64,000 bases of DNA from Candidatus Thiodiazotropha sp. (ex Monitilora ramsayi) (GTDB taxonomy: Bacteria; Pseudomonadota; Gammaproteobacteria; Chromatiales; Chromatiaceae): positions 62,001 to 126,000 of the forward strand of contig JAHXIO010000010.1 in NCBI GenBank assembly GCA_025655595.1, given 5' to 3'. Every line of letters starts with the position of its first letter. Within the stretch, counting starts at the first letter, position 1. Shown here piece by piece: positions 39,241 to 49,408 of this stretch. A model generated the notes under the pieces. The model saw only the letters and a list, made by a program, of their open reading frames with translations. It was not told the DNA's origin and ran no database searches. A program made the translations under genes and the position numbers.

Positions 39241-39573
39241 ATGAAAGAACAACGAAAATCCCCCCGCAAGATCGCCGATGAGGTTCTTGAGGTCACCGAT
39301 CAGATTACGGGTATACAGATCGGTAGAGTCGTCAATATCAGTGCAGATGGATTGATGCTGCTGAGTGAGGAACCTGTCGTTGCAGGATCGGTTTTCAAGA
39401 TGAACATGGTACTGCCTGGTGAAGGGAAAAAGGTCTCATTCCGGGCAGAGGCCGTCTGGAGCACCGAGGCAACCCAGCCCAACAGCTACTGGACAGGCCT
39501 ACATATCATAGATATCTCGCCGGAAGATGTGCTGGAAATCGACAAACTGATTCTCGATTGGAATGACAACTAG
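39241..39573 (+). CDS. Single-domain PilZ protein
   Basis: A 110-residue PilZ protein that likely binds c-di-GMP: RKSPRK fits RxxxR at residues 5-9 and NISADG fits [D/N]xSxxG. The rest has the expected WTGLHIIDIS strand. It starts two bases after the DUF1631 stop, so it is co-transcribed and may act with that protein. Confidence 0.9.
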   Translation: MKEQRKSPRKIADEVLEVTDQITGIQIGRVVNISADGLMLLSEEPVVAGSVFKMNMVLPGEGKKVSFRAEAVWSTEATQPNSYWTGLHIIDISPEDVLEIDKLILDWNDN

Positions 39574-39576
39574 GGA

Positions 39577-40206
39577 CTATTCGAGCATTGCCAGGCGATT
39601 GCGCTCATATTCGCCCATCACCTTATCTACGTAGTTAATCGTCTCGGGGAATGGGGGAATTTTATTACCATACTTTTTGACGGCATTCTCACCTGCGTTA
39701 TAGGCTGCCAGCGCCAAACGTATATCATATTCGAATAGTATCAACAGATCGCTGAGGTATTGTGCCCCTCCCTCCAGATTCTGTTTCGGATCATAGCTGT
39801 TTTTCACCCCGTAACGGCTGGCCGTTGCCGGCATCAGCTGCATCAGGCCCTGCGCCCCTTTTTTCGAGACCGCCTTGGGATTATAAGCCGATTCGACCCT
39901 GACCATGGCGTGTAACAGGCCTGGATGCAGGCGAAGATCCTTTGCCACGCTTTCTATGATGGGCGTTAATTTCGTTTTATTCTCGCGCATCTTAGCCAGG
40001 CTATAGTTGCCCCTACGCGACTTGGTTTTACCACTGCGCCAGATGAGACGATAGTTTCTGCTCATGGGACGGTCTGTAAAATGATAGCTACCGTCTTTCG
40101 CACGATATTTGTAGATCTCGGCGTGGACCGATAATGGTGCAAACGACACGACTACCGCCAAAGTGAGGCAGTAAAAAATCATCGTCTTTGCATGTCCTGA
40201 TATCAT
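39577..40206 (-). CDS. Lytic transglycosylase with N-terminal DUF4124 domain
   Basis: A 209-residue exported cell-wall enzyme that cleaves peptidoglycan. It has a signal peptide ending near SVHA-EI, a DUF4124 segment ([18 protein letters not shown], residues 30-47) and an SLT domain. The catalytic Glu is E105 in [12 protein letters not shown], followed by [12 protein letters not shown] and [10 protein letters not shown]. It lies convergent with the PilZ gene, three bases apart. Confidence 0.93.
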   Translation of the reverse strand: MISGHAKTMIFYCLTLAVVVSFAPLSVHAEIYKYRAKDGSYHFTDRPMSRNYRLIWRSGKTKSRRGNYSLAKMRENKTKLTPIIESVAKDLRLHPGLLHAMVRVESAYNPKAVSKKGAQGLMQLMPATASRYGVKNSYDPKQNLEGGAQYLSDLLILFEYDIRLALAAYNAGENAVKKYGNKIPPFPETINYVDKVMGEYERNRLAMLE

Positions 40207-40294
40207 TAGCTCAATCTTGATCCAATACGGGATAAATGTTCGGCATATTTATACTCGGCATTTCTCTCCGTTACTTGAACATCAATAGTCTCAA

Positions 40295-40783
40295 TTACGC
40301 ACCACAGCATTTTTTATATTTTTTACCACTGCCGCAGGGACAGGGTTCATTTCTACCGACTTTCGGTTGCGCTCTCGTGCTTGTTTTTGGCACGGATAAC
40401 TGACCGTCAACATAGTACCAGTCACCGTCTTGCCTGCTGAATCGGCTGATTTCATGATGCGGCTTGGTAATCCCGGCTTCTTTGTACGTCGCGATAAACT
40501 CTACCCGTCCCTCCTGATCGGCCGCTCCTCCTCCACTCACTTCAACCACTTTCAGCCCCATCCATTGAGCAGTTTCCGCCCAACGTCGGGTTGCTGCCAC
40601 ATCGTGGTCCTGCCGATGGTCCGGGTGTAGGGATTCATGTAAAAAATCGGTCTGCTTTGTGACGAAGGCCGCGTAGCGGGCCCGCATGAGCGCTTCTGCC
40701 GTTTCCGCCTTTGTTGCACCGGAAATAATGGGACCGCAGCATTGATCATAGTCACTGCCGGATCCACAACAACATGCGCCCAT
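40295..40783 (-). CDS. YchJ-like SEC-C motif protein
   Basis: A 162-residue protein of the YchJ/UPF0225 family. It has an N-terminal Cys-rich motif ([13 protein letters not shown]) and a C-terminal SEC-C zinc motif ([14 protein letters not shown]). The middle, [20 protein letters not shown] and FIATYKE, is NTF2-like. The function is unknown; SEC-C motifs bind zinc in SecA. GGGAGAG precedes the ATG. Confidence 0.92.
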   Translation of the reverse strand: MGACCCGSGSDYDQCCGPIISGATKAETAEALMRARYAAFVTKQTDFLHESLHPDHRQDHDVAATRRWAETAQWMGLKVVEVSGGGAADQEGRVEFIATYKEAGITKPHHEISRFSRQDGDWYYVDGQLSVPKTSTRAQPKVGRNEPCPCGSGKKYKKCCGA

Positions 40784-41107
40784 TCGTCTCTCCCAAAGTT
40801 ATTTCTCACATGCGAACAATAACATAAGGGACTAAATCCGCCCAAAAGCGTCTTCGGCCTTCCACATAGGGGGAGAGAAAAAAGGTGGGCTACCCCACCT
40901 TGAGAATCCCAATACCTGGGATGGAAAGACTGGAAGTTCGGAGTGCTTCCCTGTCGGATCAGGCGCTCTTCAAAAAACCGTATCGGCCTAACCCGGAAAC
41001 CACTCCACGCCAGGCAATATAACCCATTCATATGACATTATGATGTCAGTTTGGAGGAATCGACACCTCGCAGGTAACGGCAGTAAACCAGCAATTCTCA
41101 ACCACTA
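40784..41107. other. 324-base gap downstream of hrpA
   Basis: No gene is supported; the track ORF at 40552-41031 (minus) has no family features. It holds a hairpin terminator for hrpA (40878-40901) and the promoter region of the YchJ-like gene, where I see no strong consensus. Confidence 0.5.
40878..40901 (-). terminator. Intrinsic terminator for hrpA transcript
   Basis: On the minus strand AAGGTGGG-GTAG-CCCACCTT is followed by TTTT and CTCTC. It lies about 206 bases after the hrpA stop. Confidence 0.7.
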
Positions 41108-44100
41108 TCAAAGACCCAGCGCCTGCCAGCGTTTCTCCACCCGCTTGACAGATACTGGGAATGCCGTTCCTAGTTCCTGTGCAAATAGCGAGATCCTCAG
41201 TTCCTCAATTTGCCAGCGGATCTCCTCGATTCGCTCATCAATCCGGCCAATCTGCGTGCACTGCTCATTCCAGTCAGTCCAGCGTCTTAACAGATCGGCC
41301 ATTTCGCCCATTCGTTGCCTGTCCCTGACAGCCGAATGGGGGAGCTTTTCCAAGCGTTTGGCTATCCCTTGCAGATATCGGGGATAGTCTATCAGTCTCG
41401 ATTCGGGAATCCGGGAGAGGAACCCCCTGAATATCAATCGATTCAACTGCTGCTGCATATCCTCCACCGAGGCCATCCAGTTTTTTTGCGTGATAGCCGC
41501 CATCGCCTGGCGAACCTGATGATAGCTTTCGAGAATCATTGCCATCTGCTCACTGACCCGGTTTGACTGTTGCAGCATCCCCCCTTTGTATTTCTCGATT
41601 CGCTGCTGAAACTCAGCCGGATCTCTAATCTCCGATTGGCCATTCAGGAAGGTAGAATCCACCACGAAGCAGACCAATTCATCCTCAAGGCTGGGTTGTA
41701 TCTCGGCCACTGCTTCACCCACCGGGTCCGGTACCTTGGCATACAGAAGACGCATTCTTTCCAAGTACGGAAGATGCTTACGCAGATAACGGATCTCTTT
41801 CGCAAGTTTGAGCATTATCAGTCGCCTGACACCACATTTATGCAAGCTTTCTGCGTTCGCCTCTGCATCGATGAGTCGGATGGCGACACTGTCCCCTTCA
41901 TCCACCAGGGATGGGTATCCCATCAACCTTATTCCTCCCTGTTCAATGGGCAGTTTCGATGGCAGCACATCAAAATCCCAATCCCGAATTCCACCCCGCT
42001 CCAGCTTGGGCGCAGAGAGCTGTCTGTGCGTTGTACCAGCGTGTCCGGCGAACTCTTGCTTCAAACGGGGTAGATTCCGGCTCTCCTGCAACGTCATACC
42101 TTCGCTGTCCACCACGCGAATCCGCATGCGCAAATGTTTCGGCAGTTCGTTTTCAGACCACGCAGATTCAGGAATATGCACGCCTGTCATGGATTTCAAC
42201 CGCTCACCCAGTACCTGCACCAGTGGACGTTCGGTTTGTCCCAACTCCATGAGACAGGCATCGGCATAGTCCGGGACAGGTACGAAGGCACGCCGGAGTG
42301 ATTTGGGCAGTCCTCTTATCAGAGCAATGACCCGCTCACGCAACAGGCCCGGCACAAGCCACTGAAGTCTTGCCTCAGTCACCTGGTTGAGGACATCCTG
42401 GGGAACAATCAAGGTAACCCCATCCGAAGACATTCCCGGTTCGAAGTGGTAGGCGAGAGGGAGTTTCACCCCATTTAAGTTGAGTTGATCGGGGAAAGCC
42501 TTCTCATCCATAGAGGTGGCCTCATCGCGAATCAGATCAGCTTCGCTCATATAGAGCTTTTTGGGGGCAATCTTGGATTCACTGCGCAACCACTTCTCGA
42601 AATCCGGAGAAGTGGAGATACCGGGCGGTAAACGCTCATCATAAAAATGATAGATGCGTTCTTCGTCGACCAATATATCCCTTCGCCTGGCTTTTGCCTC
42701 TCTATCCCTCACGTCGGCTATCAGACTCTGATTGTGCCGCCAGAATGGTGCTCGGGTGTGGAAATCCCCATCCACCAGGGCCGAACGAATGAAGATTTCT
42801 CTGGCCACTACGGGATCGACAGGACTGAAATTGATCTTGCGCCGATGGACCAATACCAGACCAAATAGCGTGACTTTCTCATAACCTGCAACCTGGCCTC
42901 TCTTTTTCTCCCAATGGGGTTCGGAATAGCTGCGTTTGACCAGGTGTCCGGCAGCCTGCTCGACCCATTTCGGATCGATCTGTGCAACACTGCGGGCATA
43001 TCTTTTTGTCGTCTCCACCAGCTCAGCGGCAACCACCCATTTCGGTTGTGCCTTGAATAACCCGGAACCGGGATAGATATGAAAACGACTGTTTCTGGCG
43101 CCCAAGTAGTCACGCTCCTTGCTTCTGAGACCGATATGGCTGAGTAAACCGCTCAATAAGGCGCGGTGGACAGACTCGAATCCCCCCTCTTTCACATTCT
43201 CCTTGAAGCCCATGTCATGAAGCTGCATGCGCAGTTGGGTGTGGATATCATGCCACTCCTGAATCCGGTTCCAGGAGAGAAACTCATTGCGGCACCATTG
43301 GTGAAATTTCCGCTTTGAGAGATGTCGCTTTTGCGCTTCCATCACCTCCCAAAGATTGAGATAGGTAAGGAAATCGGACTGTTCGTTACGATATTGGGCA
43401 TGCGCCTGATCGGCCTGCTGCTGCTTATCCATCGGCCTGTCACGGGGATCCTGTACGCTCAGTGCAGCGGCGATAACCATGACCTCTTTGAGACAGTGAC
43501 TTTTGGCCGCCGACAAGAGCATTCGCCCGATACGGGGATCGACTGGCAGTCGGGCGAGTTGCTGACCGGTCCGTGTCACCCGCTGCTCTCCATCAACGGC
43601 ACCGATCTCCTCCAGAACCCGATAACCGTCTTTAATCAATCTTTGATCCGGTGGATCGATGAAGGGAAAATGACCGATCTCACCAAATCCCATCACCTTC
43701 ATCTGCAGAATCACTGATGCAAGGTTGGTACGCTGGATCTCAGGTTCGGTAAATGCCCGGCGTGCGTCGAAATCTTCCTCAGAATAGAGACGGACACAGA
43801 TACCGGAGGCAACACGCCCGCATCGCCCCTTGCGTTGATCCGCCGAAGCCTGAGAGACACGTTCGACAGGCAGACGTTGAATCTTGCTGCGATGACTGTA
43901 TCGACTGATTCGGGCATACCCCGTGTCGATGACATATCGAATACCCGGAACGGTCAGAGAGGTCTCCGCCACATTGGTCGAAAGAATGATACGACGACCG
44001 CCATGGGGCTTGAATACTCTACCCTGTTCCGCCGGACTGAGCCGTGCGAAGAGCGGCAGCACTTCTGTCAGCGGCAGTTTGTGCTTGCGCAATGTCTCAG

Positions 44101-44968
44101 CCGATTCGCGGATCTCCCGCTCACCGCTGAGGAATACGAGGATATCGCCGCGATCAATCTTCGAAAGCTCGTCCACCGCATCGACGAGCGCTTGTTGTAC
44201 CGCATCGCTACGTTCGTAATCGGAATCTTCATCGGGTGGGCGATATCGCAGCTCGACCGGGTAGGTTCTACCGGACACCTCAATCACCGGTGCTCCGTCG
44301 AAATGCTCGGAGAAGCGTTGAGGATCAATCGTGGCTGAGGTGATGATCACCTTGAGGTCGGGCCGCTTTGGCAATAACTGCTTGATGTAGCCCAGGAGAA
44401 AATCGATATTCAGGCTGCGTTCGTGCGCCTCGTCGATGATCAGAGTATCGTACTGTTCGAGTCTGGGATCCTGTTGGATCTCAGCCAACAGGATCCCATC
44501 CGTCATCAGTTTGACCAGGGTTTGGGGTGCGATCCTGTCATTGAATCGCACTTTATAACCCACAAGATCGCCAGTATCACTCGCCAGCTCCTTTGCCACC
44601 CTGGAGGCAAGGCTGCGTGCTGCAATTCGCCGTGGCTGCGTATGTCCGATATACCCCGAAATGCCGCGGCCCAGGCTCAGACAAATTTTGGGTAACTGGG
44701 TCGATTTTCCTGAACCCGTTTCACCACAGAGAATGACCACCTGATGCTTCACAATCAGATCCTGGATCTCCTGCAAGCGCTGGGTGATGGGAAGTTCTTG
44801 AGGGAATACCGGACTTGGCTGTCTCGCATTTCGCAGCTTCAACCTCTCCTGGGAAGCAGCAATGGATTGCCATAGTTTATGCAGTCCCTCTTCGTAGGGC
44901 TGACGACTCCGCCGCCGCTTTTTCAGTCCTTTCAGACGGCGCTGCAGCAGATCCCTGTCCCCCGACAT
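41108..44968 (-). CDS. hrpA: ATP-dependent RNA helicase HrpA
   Basis: HrpA is a DEAH-box helicase that rescues stalled ribosomes and processes RNA. The protein is about 1286 residues (E. coli 1300). It has GETGSGKSTQLPK (motif I), DEAHERS (motif II), SAT (motif III), and QRKGRCGR (motif VI), then winged-helix, ratchet, OB and the long DUF3418 C-terminal part. The track starts with TTG at 45049 without a ribosome site; ATG at 44968 (MSGDRDLLQRRL) is a better codon and lies at the start of the aligned region, but neither has a clear ribosome site. Confidence 0.95.
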   Translation of the reverse strand: MSGDRDLLQRRLKGLKKRRRSRQPYEEGLHKLWQSIAASQERLKLRNARQPSPVFPQELPITQRLQEIQDLIVKHQVVILCGETGSGKSTQLPKICLSLGRGISGYIGHTQPRRIAARSLASRVAKELASDTGDLVGYKVRFNDRIAPQTLVKLMTDGILLAEIQQDPRLEQYDTLIIDEAHERSLNIDFLLGYIKQLLPKRPDLKVIITSATIDPQRFSEHFDGAPVIEVSGRTYPVELRYRPPDEDSDYERSDAVQQALVDAVDELSKIDRGDILVFLSGEREIRESAETLRKHKLPLTEVLPLFARLSPAEQGRVFKPHGGRRIILSTNVAETSLTVPGIRYVIDTGYARISRYSHRSKIQRLPVERVSQASADQRKGRCGRVASGICVRLYSEEDFDARRAFTEPEIQRTNLASVILQMKVMGFGEIGHFPFIDPPDQRLIKDGYRVLEEIGAVDGEQRVTRTGQQLARLPVDPRIGRMLLSAAKSHCLKEVMVIAAALSVQDPRDRPMDKQQQADQAHAQYRNEQSDFLTYLNLWEVMEAQKRHLSKRKFHQWCRNEFLSWNRIQEWHDIHTQLRMQLHDMGFKENVKEGGFESVHRALLSGLLSHIGLRSKERDYLGARNSRFHIYPGSGLFKAQPKWVVAAELVETTKRYARSVAQIDPKWVEQAAGHLVKRSYSEPHWEKKRGQVAGYEKVTLFGLVLVHRRKINFSPVDPVVAREIFIRSALVDGDFHTRAPFWRHNQSLIADVRDREAKARRRDILVDEERIYHFYDERLPPGISTSPDFEKWLRSESKIAPKKLYMSEADLIRDEATSMDEKAFPDQLNLNGVKLPLAYHFEPGMSSDGVTLIVPQDVLNQVTEARLQWLVPGLLRERVIALIRGLPKSLRRAFVPVPDYADACLMELGQTERPLVQVLGERLKSMTGVHIPESAWSENELPKHLRMRIRVVDSEGMTLQESRNLPRLKQEFAGHAGTTHRQLSAPKLERGGIRDWDFDVLPSKLPIEQGGIRLMGYPSLVDEGDSVAIRLIDAEANAESLHKCGVRRLIMLKLAKEIRYLRKHLPYLERMRLLYAKVPDPVGEAVAEIQPSLEDELVCFVVDSTFLNGQSEIRDPAEFQQRIEKYKGGMLQQSNRVSEQMAMILESYHQVRQAMAAITQKNWMASVEDMQQQLNRLIFRGFLSRIPESRLIDYPRYLQGIAKRLEKLPHSAVRDRQRMGEMADLLRRWTDWNEQCTQIGRIDERIEEIRWQIEELRISLFAQELGTAFPVSVKRVEKRWQALGL

Positions 44969-45212
44969 ACAGCCATCTATTTCGGCTGCTGCAGGGAAAT
45001 CAGAATCCGTCGGATTCACAGATTGCTTATATGGAGCCTTAGGTCGCAAGAGAGGATGGTGTCCGCAAAAATCGCTGATACTGGCGAATAGCTGCGGATT
45101 CTACCACATTGGCAGTAATAACCTGTGTAGCGTCGGCCAGGCGATTGGTAAAGCGATTCAGTCCTTTGAAAAGACGCTTAAACCGATAGTCAGAAACCAC
45201 TGATTTTGAAAT

Positions 45213-46613
45213 TCAGTGTCCTCCACCTTTGAGCGCAGTAACCATACCTTCGATCGTCTCCTTGGCGTCACCGAAGATCAGTGATGTATTGTCCTGGTAG
45301 AACAGAAGATTATCTACACCAGAGTAACCCGGATTCATCGATCGCTTGAGGAAGTAGATCTGCCGCGACTTGGCAGCTTCGAGTATCGGCATGCCATAGA
45401 TCGGGCTGGATGAATCGGACTTGGCTGCCGGATTGACCACGTCATTGGCGCCTACAACCAGCGTGACATCGGCAGTAGGGAATTCAGAATTGATTTCATC
45501 CATCTCAATCACATGATCGTAAGGAATATCGGCCTCGGCAAGCAGGACATTCATGTGCCCAGGCATGCGGCCTGCAACCGGATGTATGGCGAATTTTACT
45601 GAGACGTCACGCGCTTCCAATAAGTCCATCACCTCTTTCAGGGCATGCTGTGCCTGGGCCACTGCCATACCGTAACCGGGCACGATAATGACCTTATTGG
45701 CATCCTCCATCCAGTAAATGGCGTCATCCACCGAAGCGGATTTCACCCCTTTTTGAGCGGCTTGTCCCGCAGCGCTCACATCACCGCCACTTTCGCTACC
45801 GAAACCGCCAAAGACCACATTGATAATGGAGCGATTCATGGCTCGGCACATAATGTAGGAGAGTATCGCACCCGAAAAGCCGACCAGTGCGCCAACGATG
45901 ATCAGCAGGAGGTTACCCAGGGTAAAACCGGTAGCCGCCGCTGCCCACCCAGAATAGCTGTTGAGCATGGAGATAATGACCGGCATATCGGCGCCGCCAA
46001 TTGGGATGATGAGCGTGAACCCCAGTACGAAGGCGATCAGCGTCATCAGCACCAGTGAGGTCATACTCTCAGTCATGCCGAAGTGGATGCCCAACAGGAC
46101 GGTAGCCACCGCCATGGCGGCATTCAGCATATGCTGGCCTTTAAATTTGACGGGGGCGCCACTGACCAATCCCTGCAGCTTGGCGAATGCCACGACTGAA
46201 CCGGAGAAGGTGATGGCACCGATGATGATGCCGGCGGAGAGCTCTCCCATCATGACAGGATTCAGGGTACCGGCGGCATCGTGATTCAGATAGGTCCCTA
46301 TTGCCACCAATACTGCGGCCATACCGACAAAACTGTGTAGAGCGGCAACCAATTGCGGCATGGCTGTCATTTGTACTCTGGCAGCGATGACGGTGCCGAT
46401 CACCGCACCGGGAAGGACACCAGCGATGATAAAGCCGTAGGATTGCACCTGGTTACCCAGCAGGGTGGCGAAGATAGCAAGCGCCATACCCGCCATGCCG
46501 AGATAATTTCCGCGCCTGGCCGATGCCGGATGGGTAAGACCTTTCAGCGCGAGAATAAACAGAATCGCAGAAATGAGGTAGGCGACAGCCTGAGTGTTTG
46601 CAGAGATCTCCAT
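45213..46613 (-). CDS. pntB: NAD(P) transhydrogenase subunit beta
   Basis: PntB holds the NADP(H)-binding domain and most of the proton-pumping membrane helices of transhydrogenase. 466 residues. Many membrane helices cover residues 1-260, then the dIII domain with NKVIIVPGYGMAVAQAQH, FAIHPVAGRMPGHMNVLLAEADIPYD and VVGANDVVNPAA. Last gene of pntAa-pntAb-pntB. It makes NADPH from NADH at the expense of the proton gradient. Confidence 0.97.
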   Translation of the reverse strand: MEISANTQAVAYLISAILFILALKGLTHPASARRGNYLGMAGMALAIFATLLGNQVQSYGFIIAGVLPGAVIGTVIAARVQMTAMPQLVAALHSFVGMAAVLVAIGTYLNHDAAGTLNPVMMGELSAGIIIGAITFSGSVVAFAKLQGLVSGAPVKFKGQHMLNAAMAVATVLLGIHFGMTESMTSLVLMTLIAFVLGFTLIIPIGGADMPVIISMLNSYSGWAAAATGFTLGNLLLIIVGALVGFSGAILSYIMCRAMNRSIINVVFGGFGSESGGDVSAAGQAAQKGVKSASVDDAIYWMEDANKVIIVPGYGMAVAQAQHALKEVMDLLEARDVSVKFAIHPVAGRMPGHMNVLLAEADIPYDHVIEMDEINSEFPTADVTLVVGANDVVNPAAKSDSSSPIYGMPILEAAKSRQIYFLKRSMNPGYSGVDNLLFYQDNTSLIFGDAKETIEGMVTALKGGGH

Positions 46614-46625
46614 GGAAGCGACCCT

Positions 46626-46913
46626 TTATTTATCTTTCTTCTTGAACATGGCGAGCATACGGTTGGTCACCAGGAAACCGCCAAAAACATTGATAGATGC
46701 CAGCAGGACTGCGACAAAGCCGAACAGCTCCGCTGCGGTGCCAGCTGATTCAAGCCCAGTTACCAGTAACGCCCCGACAATGATGATGCCGGATATCGCA
46801 TTGGTGAGTGCTACCAGCGGCGTATGCAGGGAGGGTGTAACACCCCAGATAACCCAATACCCGATGAAACAGGAAAGGACAAAGACATAGAGAGCAACCA
46901 GTGTATCAGGCAT
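46626..46913 (-). CDS. pntAb: NAD(P) transhydrogenase subunit alpha part 2
   Basis: A 95-residue membrane subunit with about three helices ([48 protein letters not shown]). Split pntA, with alpha-1 soluble and alpha-2 membrane, is known from Rhodospirillum and many other bacteria. ATG at 46913 ([10 protein letters not shown]) is preferred to the track start at 47018. It lies 12 bases upstream of pntB. Confidence 0.95.
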   Translation of the reverse strand: MPDTLVALYVFVLSCFIGYWVIWGVTPSLHTPLVALTNAISGIIIVGALLVTGLESAGTAAELFGFVAVLLASINVFGGFLVTNRMLAMFKKKDK

Positions 46914-46971
46914 CGGTTTATCCTTTGTATAACAAGTTCTGCATGTAAATGAAGAGTGAAATAAATAAGAT

Positions 46972-48069
46972 CTACGCCTCAGGCTTGACCTGCATGGCAG
47001 CTGTGATCTCATCTTCATCCAGATCTTTAAGCACCAGACCCTCGTCTGTTTTATCCACCATGATATTAAGCAGATTCATTATGTTGCCAGCGTAAAAGGC
47101 ACTGGCATCCGAGGGCACCATCGACGGATAGTTGGTGTGACCGACGATAATCACACCGTGTTTGGTCACAACCTTATCCGGCTCAGTCAGCGGACAGTTA
47201 CCGCCATTGGCAGCGGCGAGATCGATGATTACGGAACCCTCTCGCATATTTTTTACAACCTCTTCTGTGACAAGCACAGGAGCAGGACGGCAAGGGATCA
47301 GAGCCGTAGTGATGATGACATGCGCCTTACTCAGCTCTTCCGCCAGCAACGCCTGCTGTTTAGCCTTGGCCTCTTCCGACAGCTCCTTGGCATAACCACC
47401 TTCACCGGCGCCACTTTCTCCAACATCTAGCTCGATGGCTTTGGCGCCGAGTGACTCAATCTGCTCTTTTGTCTCCGGCCGTACATCATATGCGGCAACA
47501 TCGGCACCTATACGGCGCGCTGTGGCAATGGCCTGAAGACCTGCGACACCGGCTCCGAGCACAATGACTTTAGCGGGCTTGGCAGAACCCGCAGATGTCA
47601 TCATCAAAGGCAGAAAGCGTCCATAGTGAACACCAGCTTCAATAACGGCGCGATATCCGGCGATATTACTTTGGGAAGAGAGGGCGTCCATCGATTGCGC
47701 CCTAGAGATACGGGGTATCCTCTCCATGGCAAGATAAGTGATCCCATTGTCCAGGATCGCTTTTAACGTCTCATCGGTTTCGCAGGACTCCACGTGAGCA
47801 ATTAATATCTTATTTGCTGGCAGTCTGCTGACCTCATCAGCAGTTGGCTTACGGACCTTGAGCAGGATATCCGCCTGCCCTGTCTGCTCCTCGCTGACTA
47901 GTGTTGCACCCGCTGAGAGATAGAGATCATCGCTATAGTGAGCCTTGTCACCAGCGCCAGACAACAAGGTGATTTCAAAACCTTTTGCGATAAGCTTTTT
48001 TGCAATTTCCGGTGAGAGCGCCACCCGGTTCTCACCAGGAATGGTCTCTTTCAATAGGCATAGTTTCAT
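46972..48069 (-). CDS. pntAa: NAD(P) transhydrogenase subunit alpha part 1
   Basis: The 365-residue NAD(H)-binding dI domain. It has [20 protein letters not shown] at the N-terminus, the [23 protein letters not shown] signature and the dinucleotide fold [22 protein letters not shown], followed by [14 protein letters not shown]. First gene of pntAa-pntAb-pntB. Related to alanine dehydrogenase but with transhydrogenase partner genes, so the call is firm. Confidence 0.97.
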   Translation of the reverse strand: MKLCLLKETIPGENRVALSPEIAKKLIAKGFEITLLSGAGDKAHYSDDLYLSAGATLVSEEQTGQADILLKVRKPTADEVSRLPANKILIAHVESCETDETLKAILDNGITYLAMERIPRISRAQSMDALSSQSNIAGYRAVIEAGVHYGRFLPLMMTSAGSAKPAKVIVLGAGVAGLQAIATARRIGADVAAYDVRPETKEQIESLGAKAIELDVGESGAGEGGYAKELSEEAKAKQQALLAEELSKAHVIITTALIPCRPAPVLVTEEVVKNMREGSVIIDLAAANGGNCPLTEPDKVVTKHGVIIVGHTNYPSMVPSDASAFYAGNIMNLLNIMVDKTDEGLVLKDLDEDEITAAMQVKPEA

Positions 48070-48424
48070 CTTTTTTTGTTACCCACCAAGGGCGAGCCTT
48101 TATTGGCCACACGATTGAGTTGCGCATTATCCAGACTCGACCCAGCTTTCACAAGTCGGTGCCAAACGGCCATCGGGTTGCGGAATCCAAGCCCGGCACC
48201 CCACCCAACAATGACTGGAGTGTCAGATAAATGCCTTTATTTACAATAAGATACGATCTTGTTATTTATGATTAATGGCTTATAGGATTACAGAAAAAAT
48301 ACACTTATCAAGGTTAAAAATTAAAATAAACTTAATAAGTTTTTGGGAAATATTTCACATTTAAAAAGACTGCAAACCCAGACTACTCTATGCTCAAGCT
48401 ACCAAAACCAAGAGAGAACTTGAG
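48070..48424. other. 355-base gap upstream of pntAa with a composition break
   Basis: No gene is supported. The 150 bases next to pntAa (48070-48220) are GC-rich with possible folding, and the next 150 are strongly AT-rich. The layout fits a minus-strand promoter in the AT-rich part and a long pnt leader, which is not proven. A dyad GCTCAAG...CTTGAGC (48392-48425) overlaps the tyrosine kinase stop. Confidence 0.4.
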
Positions 48425-49357
48425 CTAATAGTAGGTACCAAAATAATTCCCGACTTTAGAACTTCTGGATTTATTCAGCACCAGCCCGATGGCCTTTTCA
48501 TCGTCCAGCCGAGAGAGAGAGTCCTTAACTGCACCGACCGGCGTCTGCCCAGCCTCAACAACAAGTAAGACCTGCCCCATCAAATGATTCAACACCCGCG
48601 CCTCACTGGTTGCCAATATCGGAGGGGAATCAAAAATGATGATTCGATCCTGATATCTTTCCGCAAGTTCAGTCAGTAGTCTTTCCATTGCCTGACTGGC
48701 GAGCAATTCTGTAGATTTAGCCGAACTGGTACCAGCCGGAATCATTTTTAATTTTGGATTTTGCGTATCGAGAATGACATCGCCGACGGCACAATTGGGA
48801 TCTTCCAGCAGGTCAATCAACCCACGACGGCTTTCAGCCTTGAGTAGCTTTGAGAGCGATGCCTTGATGACATCACCATCAATCAGCAGTACAGTCGCAT
48901 CCATTTCAGTGGCGATACTGAGCCCAAGATTCAACGCGGTAAAAGATTTCCCCTCTGAAGGGAGGGAACTGGCAATTGACACAAGATTACCGTGTGGAAT
49001 CGGCGCTGCTCCCTTGCCGAAGGCATTCATCACGACAGGACGCTTGATAATTCGATACTCTTCCAAGAGTTGTTTGTTTTCCGAATCAGGCACAGCATAT
49101 CCCAGCTCTGCAAGCGCTTGATAGTCTAATGTGATCTTCGAATTCTCAGCTCTCTTTGCTGCCTGGGTAGCCTGTTCAGTAGGAACATCTGTCGTATGCT
49201 TGGGCTTCTGTGCTTTGTCGGTGGTGCGATTCTGTGCATGAGCAATCACCCCTCCAGCAGCCTCTTCGGAGTGAACGGGCTTTCCTGTAGCCTCAACACC
49301 CGCATTTGCCACTTTCGATTTCGCCAGGCGTTCGATCGCTTTTTCAATACTGCTCAT
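48425..49357 (-). CDS. XrtA-associated tyrosine autokinase (CpsD/BY-kinase type)
   Basis: A 310-residue bacterial tyrosine kinase of exopolysaccharide loci. The N-terminal about 75 residues are a polar disordered region. The kinase core has Walker A SLPSEGKSFTALNLG (131-145), Walker A' VLLIDGDVIKASLS and Walker B IIIFDSPPILATSEA. The C-terminus ends NYFGTYY, the tyrosine cluster for autophosphorylation. No Wzz-type co-polymerase gene is beside it, which such kinases normally need. Confidence 0.88.
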   Translation of the reverse strand: MSSIEKAIERLAKSKVANAGVEATGKPVHSEEAAGGVIAHAQNRTTDKAQKPKHTTDVPTEQATQAAKRAENSKITLDYQALAELGYAVPDSENKQLLEEYRIIKRPVVMNAFGKGAAPIPHGNLVSIASSLPSEGKSFTALNLGLSIATEMDATVLLIDGDVIKASLSKLLKAESRRGLIDLLEDPNCAVGDVILDTQNPKLKMIPAGTSSAKSTELLASQAMERLLTELAERYQDRIIIFDSPPILATSEARVLNHLMGQVLLVVEAGQTPVGAVKDSLSRLDDEKAIGLVLNKSRSSKVGNYFGTYY

Positions 49358-49408
49358 TGATTACCCACTCTACCTATCTACTGGAATCCACACGGAACAA
49401 CTCTGCTA

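Noticed and set aside
40552-41031. 159-residue minus-strand ORF after hrpA
   Set aside because: It overlaps the YchJ-like gene and a terminator, with no recognisable domain.
48000-48230. 76-residue plus-strand ORF opposite the pntAa start
   Set aside because: No ribosome site or family features; overlaps coding sequence and the pnt leader.
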